A stretch of DNA of 64,000 nt from JAPPHA01 sp963662815 (GTDB lineage: Bacteria > Pseudomonadota > Alphaproteobacteria > Rhodobacterales > Rhodobacteraceae). The notes below the pieces were generated by a model that did not search any database, was not told the DNA's origin, and worked only from the letters and a program-made list of their open reading frames with translations. Location of the stretch: contig CAXXWA010000010.1 of NCBI GenBank assembly GCA_963662815.2, positions 62,001-126,000 on the forward strand, written 5' to 3'. The translations under genes were made by a program, and so were the position numbers. Below, in pieces: positions 61,823 to 64,000 of the stretch (position 1 is its first letter; each line of letters begins with the position of its first letter).

Positions 61823-62359
61823 CTACTTGCGCCGCAGGTGTTCGTCGAGCCGGGGCATGATTTCGACGAAATTGCACGGCCTGTGGCGGAAATCGAGCTG
61901 ATGGACGAGGATTTCGTCCCACCCGTCCCGACAGGCGCCCGGACTGCCGGGCAGGGCGAAGAGGTAGGTCCCGGAGGCCACGCCCGCGCAGGCGCGCGAC
62001 TGCACGGCCGACGTTCCGATCTTCCTTTCGGAGACGAGCGTGAATAGTGTCGAAAACGCGTCGATCTCCTTCTCGTAGACGTCCCTGTGGGCCTCGACCG
62101 TGACATCGCGCCCCGTGAGCCCGGTGCCGCCGGTGGTGATCACGACGTCGATGCCGGGGTCAGCGCACCACGCTCGAAGCTGGCCGCGGATCAGCTCCCG
62201 GTCGTCCGGAAGCAGCGCCCTCGCGGCGAGGAGGTGACCGGCGGAGGAAAGACGTTCGACAAGAAGGCTCCCCGAACGGTCCTCCGCAGACGTTCGCGAG
62301 TCGGAAACCGCGAGAACGGCGATCCGCACCGGCAAGAAGTCACGGCCGGACCCGGTCAT
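61823..62359 (-). CDS. moaB: Molybdenum cofactor biosynthesis protein MoaB
   Basis: Molybdopterin adenylyltransferase-fold protein of 178 residues. 'RIAVLAVSDSRTSAEDRSG', 'GIDVVITTGGTGLTGRDVTVEA' and 'FALPGSPGACRDGWDEILVHQLD' are the MoaB/MogA signatures. It would serve molybdoenzymes such as the hydroxylase in the sox cluster. The start overlaps the glycosylase stop (ATGA). Confidence 0.94.
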   Translation of the reverse strand: MTGSGRDFLPVRIAVLAVSDSRTSAEDRSGSLLVERLSSAGHLLAARALLPDDRELIRGQLRAWCADPGIDVVITTGGTGLTGRDVTVEAHRDVYEKEIDAFSTLFTLVSERKIGTSAVQSRACAGVASGTYLFALPGSPGACRDGWDEILVHQLDFRHRPCNFVEIMPRLDEHLRRK

Positions 62360-63168
62360 TCCTTCAACCGCCTGCTGATTTCGAGGAGGTCTGTCCAGGA
62401 ATCGCGCTTCTTCAGGCCGTCCCGCAGTAGCGCGGCCGGGTGAAACATCGGCATCACCGGCCGTCCGAGCCCTTCCGTCCAGCGCCCCCTCAGACGGGTG
62501 ATTCCCGTCCGGGACAGGACCGCCCTGAGCGCCGTGTTCCCCATCAGCACGATGATGTCCGGCGCCGCAATTTCGACGTGGCGGGCCAGGAACGGGAGCA
62601 TCATCGCGACTTCCTCCGCTGTCGGATCGCGGTTGTTCGGCGGGCGCCAGGGCAGGACGTTCGTGATGTAGAGCGCCGTTCCGCGGTCGGGGCTGTCGCG
62701 CCGCAATCCGATGGCCTTGAACATTTCGTCGAGCAGCCGGCCGGCGCGTCCCACGAAGGGAAGGCCCTGCCGGTCCTCGTCGCGGCCCGGCGCCTCGCCG
62801 ACGATCATCAGCCGCGCCTCCGGGTTCCCGTCCGCGAACACGAGATTCCTCGCTCCCTTCTTCAGGGCGCAGAATTCGAAAACTCCGATCGCCGACCGCA
62901 GCGACTCGAGATCGTCGCAACGCGCCGCCATCGCCCGCGCAACCTCCGGCGCGGATGCCGGGTGGTCGGCGAGAAGCGCACCCGGCCGGGCGGGCACGAC
63001 ATTCGCGGATCGAGGCGCGTCGGCGGCGCGGCGAACCGCCGCCGGCCGTTCGACTTCGGATGCGCGCGTCCTGTCAACGGGGACATCGCCGACGGTTTCG
63101 TCGACGCCGGCTTCGAATTGCATCTCGAGAGCCGCGAGCATTGCTTGCCTGTCCATGCGTCCCGACAT
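62356..63168 (-). CDS. Family 4 uracil-DNA glycosylase
   Basis: DNA repair enzyme of 270 residues. Motif A is 'GEAPGRDEDRQGLPFVGRAGRLLDEM', the middle has 'YITNVLPWRPPNNRDPTAEE', and motif B is 'MFHPAALLRD'. A non-conserved N-terminal half-domain of about 90 residues is Ala/Arg-rich. The usual third and fourth Fe-S cysteines (KCRPPxNR and a Cys about 15 residues later) are Trp and Met here, so the cluster is probably absent or differently ligated. Overlaps moaB. Confidence 0.9.
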   Translation of the reverse strand: MSGRMDRQAMLAALEMQFEAGVDETVGDVPVDRTRASEVERPAAVRRAADAPRSANVVPARPGALLADHPASAPEVARAMAARCDDLESLRSAIGVFEFCALKKGARNLVFADGNPEARLMIVGEAPGRDEDRQGLPFVGRAGRLLDEMFKAIGLRRDSPDRGTALYITNVLPWRPPNNRDPTAEEVAMMLPFLARHVEIAAPDIIVLMGNTALRAVLSRTGITRLRGRWTEGLGRPVMPMFHPAALLRDGLKKRDSWTDLLEISRRLKE

Positions 63169-63263
63169 GGCGGCAGACTAGTTGCGCCGACCGGCGCGGT
63201 AAATGCTTGTTTGGAATCGTTCGGTCACATATAAGCGCCGCGACCTGCGGAAAGACGGACCAC

Positions 63264-64000
63264 ATGGGGTTTTCGGCACGGCACCTCCTCGGCATCGAAC
63301 ATCTTTCGAAGTCCGACATAGAGTCCGTCCTGAACCTTGCCGATCATTACGTGGACTTCAACCGGCGCTCGGCCAAGAGCTCCGACGAACTTCTGGGCCT
63401 GACCCAGATCAACATGTTCTTCGAGGACTCCACGCGAACGCAGTCGAGTTTCGAACTCGCCGGAAAGCGCCTCGGGGCAGACGTCATGAACATGGCGCTG
63501 CGCACAAGTTCCGTCCGGAAGGGCGAAACCCTCATCGACACGGCGCTGACGCTGAACGCGATGAATCCGAATCTCCTGGTCATCCGGCACCCGCACTCGG
63601 GAGCCGCCGACCTCCTCGCGGAGAAGGTCGAGTGCTCGGTGCTCAACGCCGGTGACGGGCGGCACGAACACCCGACGCAGGCGCTTCTCGACGCCCTCAC
63701 CATCCGGCGGTCGCGCAAGCGGCTCAGCGGGCTGAACGTGGCCATCTGCGGGGACATCGCGCACAGCCGCGTCGCGCGTTCCAACATCTTCCTCCTCGGA
63801 AAGTTCGACAACCGGGTCAGGATCATCGCGCCGAGGACGCTCATTCCCGCCGGAATCGACGCGCTTGGCGTCGAGGTCCACGACGACATGGCGACCGGCC
63901 TCCGGGGTTGCGACGTCGTCATGATGCTTCGGCTGCAACGCGAACGCATGGACGGAGCGTTCATCCCGTCGGAACGGGAGTACTTCCACCGCTGGGGGTT
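63264..64000 (+). CDS. pyrB: Aspartate carbamoyltransferase, 5' part (runs off the window)
   Basis: First 245 codons of the pyrimidine-pathway enzyme. Carbamoyl-phosphate-binding 'FFEDSTRTQSSFELAGKRL', 'SVRKGETLIDTALTL', 'VIRHPHSG' and 'DGRHEHPTQALLDALTI' are clear, as is the aspartate-domain start 'LNVAICGDIAHSRVARSN'. The ATG at 63264 follows GACGGA. Divergent from the glycosylase. Its 3' end lies outside the window. Confidence 0.95.
   Translation, partial: MGFSARHLLGIEHLSKSDIESVLNLADHYVDFNRRSAKSSDELLGLTQINMFFEDSTRTQSSFELAGKRLGADVMNMALRTSSVRKGETLIDTALTLNAMNPNLLVIRHPHSGAADLLAEKVECSVLNAGDGRHEHPTQALLDALTIRRSRKRLSGLNVAICGDIAHSRVARSNIFLLGKFDNRVRIIAPRTLIPAGIDALGVEVHDDMATGLRGCDVVMMLRLQRERMDGAFIPSEREYFHRWG

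Noticed and set aside
1..64000. CRISPR arrays, rRNA or tRNA genes, intact insertion sequences and prophage
   Set aside because: No regularly spaced repeats, RNA gene signatures, complete transposase, integrase or phage structural genes were seen.

Overview
This 64 kb, GC-rich window reads as chromosomal DNA of an alphaproteobacterium. The evidence is an ALAS-type (Shemin) haem pathway, a split F0 stalk (b and b'), a DUF1013/TrcR cell-cycle regulator, a COQ9-family gene beside rpsU, a four-helix-less aa3 oxidase subunit IV, and cysteine-free L31. Several neighbourhoods (UDG-moaB-RND, clpS-methyltransferase, nth-PfkB kinase-HIT, polA-zinc finger) resemble what I remember of Rhodobacterales-like genomes. 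That placement below class level is inference. GTG and TTG starts are frequent and many genes overlap by 1 to 17 bases.

Layout. 0-3.6 kb: a binding-protein-dependent ABC importer operon facing a LacI-family repressor, with a palindrome between overlapping divergent promoters. 3.6-6.4 kb: a 2H phosphoesterase and an HTD2/MaoC-type hydratase with long empty flanks. 6.4-13.8 kb: polA, a small zinc-finger protein, HIT protein, PfkB (adenosine-type) kinase, nth, an HTH-MGMT fusion and an OmpA-type lipoprotein. 13.8-16.4 kb: the F0 operon atpI-B-E-b'-b. 16.9-23 kb: an EamA permease, then ffh, chorismate mutase, rpsP, rimM, trmD, rplS, rpmE. 23-26 kb: a D,D-carboxypeptidase with SPOR domain, clpS and an rRNA-methyltransferase-like protein. 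26.5-32 kb: an SDR pseudoenzyme and hemC, hemE, hemF, hemA. 32-36 kb: trcR, quinone oxidoreductase, class IV aminotransferase, COQ9, rpsU and the oxidase subunit.

37-46.3 kb is the most distinctive part: one minus-strand cluster combining thiosulfate-oxidation carrier genes (soxY, soxZ, soxA, soxX) and a sulfide-dehydrogenase pair (flavoprotein plus monohaem cytochrome) with a xanthine-oxidase-family molybdenum hydroxylase, its [2Fe-2S] partner, a tri-haem cytochrome c and a SUMF1-fold protein. soxB and soxCD are absent from the cluster, and SoxY has an altered, extended carrier tail. All products look exported, so the set could form a periplasmic electron-transfer route from a carrier-bound sulfur substrate to the respiratory chain.

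46.5-50.9 kb is an eroding accessory island: a DUF1778/GNAT toxin-antitoxin pair with a frameshifted toxin, a DUF5678 protein with a frameshifted retropepsin-like gene, a RelB/YafQ pair with a damaged antitoxin start and missing toxin histidines, a possible IS30 remnant and long non-coding stretches. 51-64 kb returns to core-like genes: an MBL hydrolase overlapping a DmdC-type acyl-CoA dehydrogenase, tsaC/sua5, AlgH, a DsbD-domain protein, an RND pump with an unusual adaptor, moaB, a family 4 uracil-DNA glycosylase and the start of pyrB. I saw no tRNA, rRNA, CRISPR array or intact insertion sequence.
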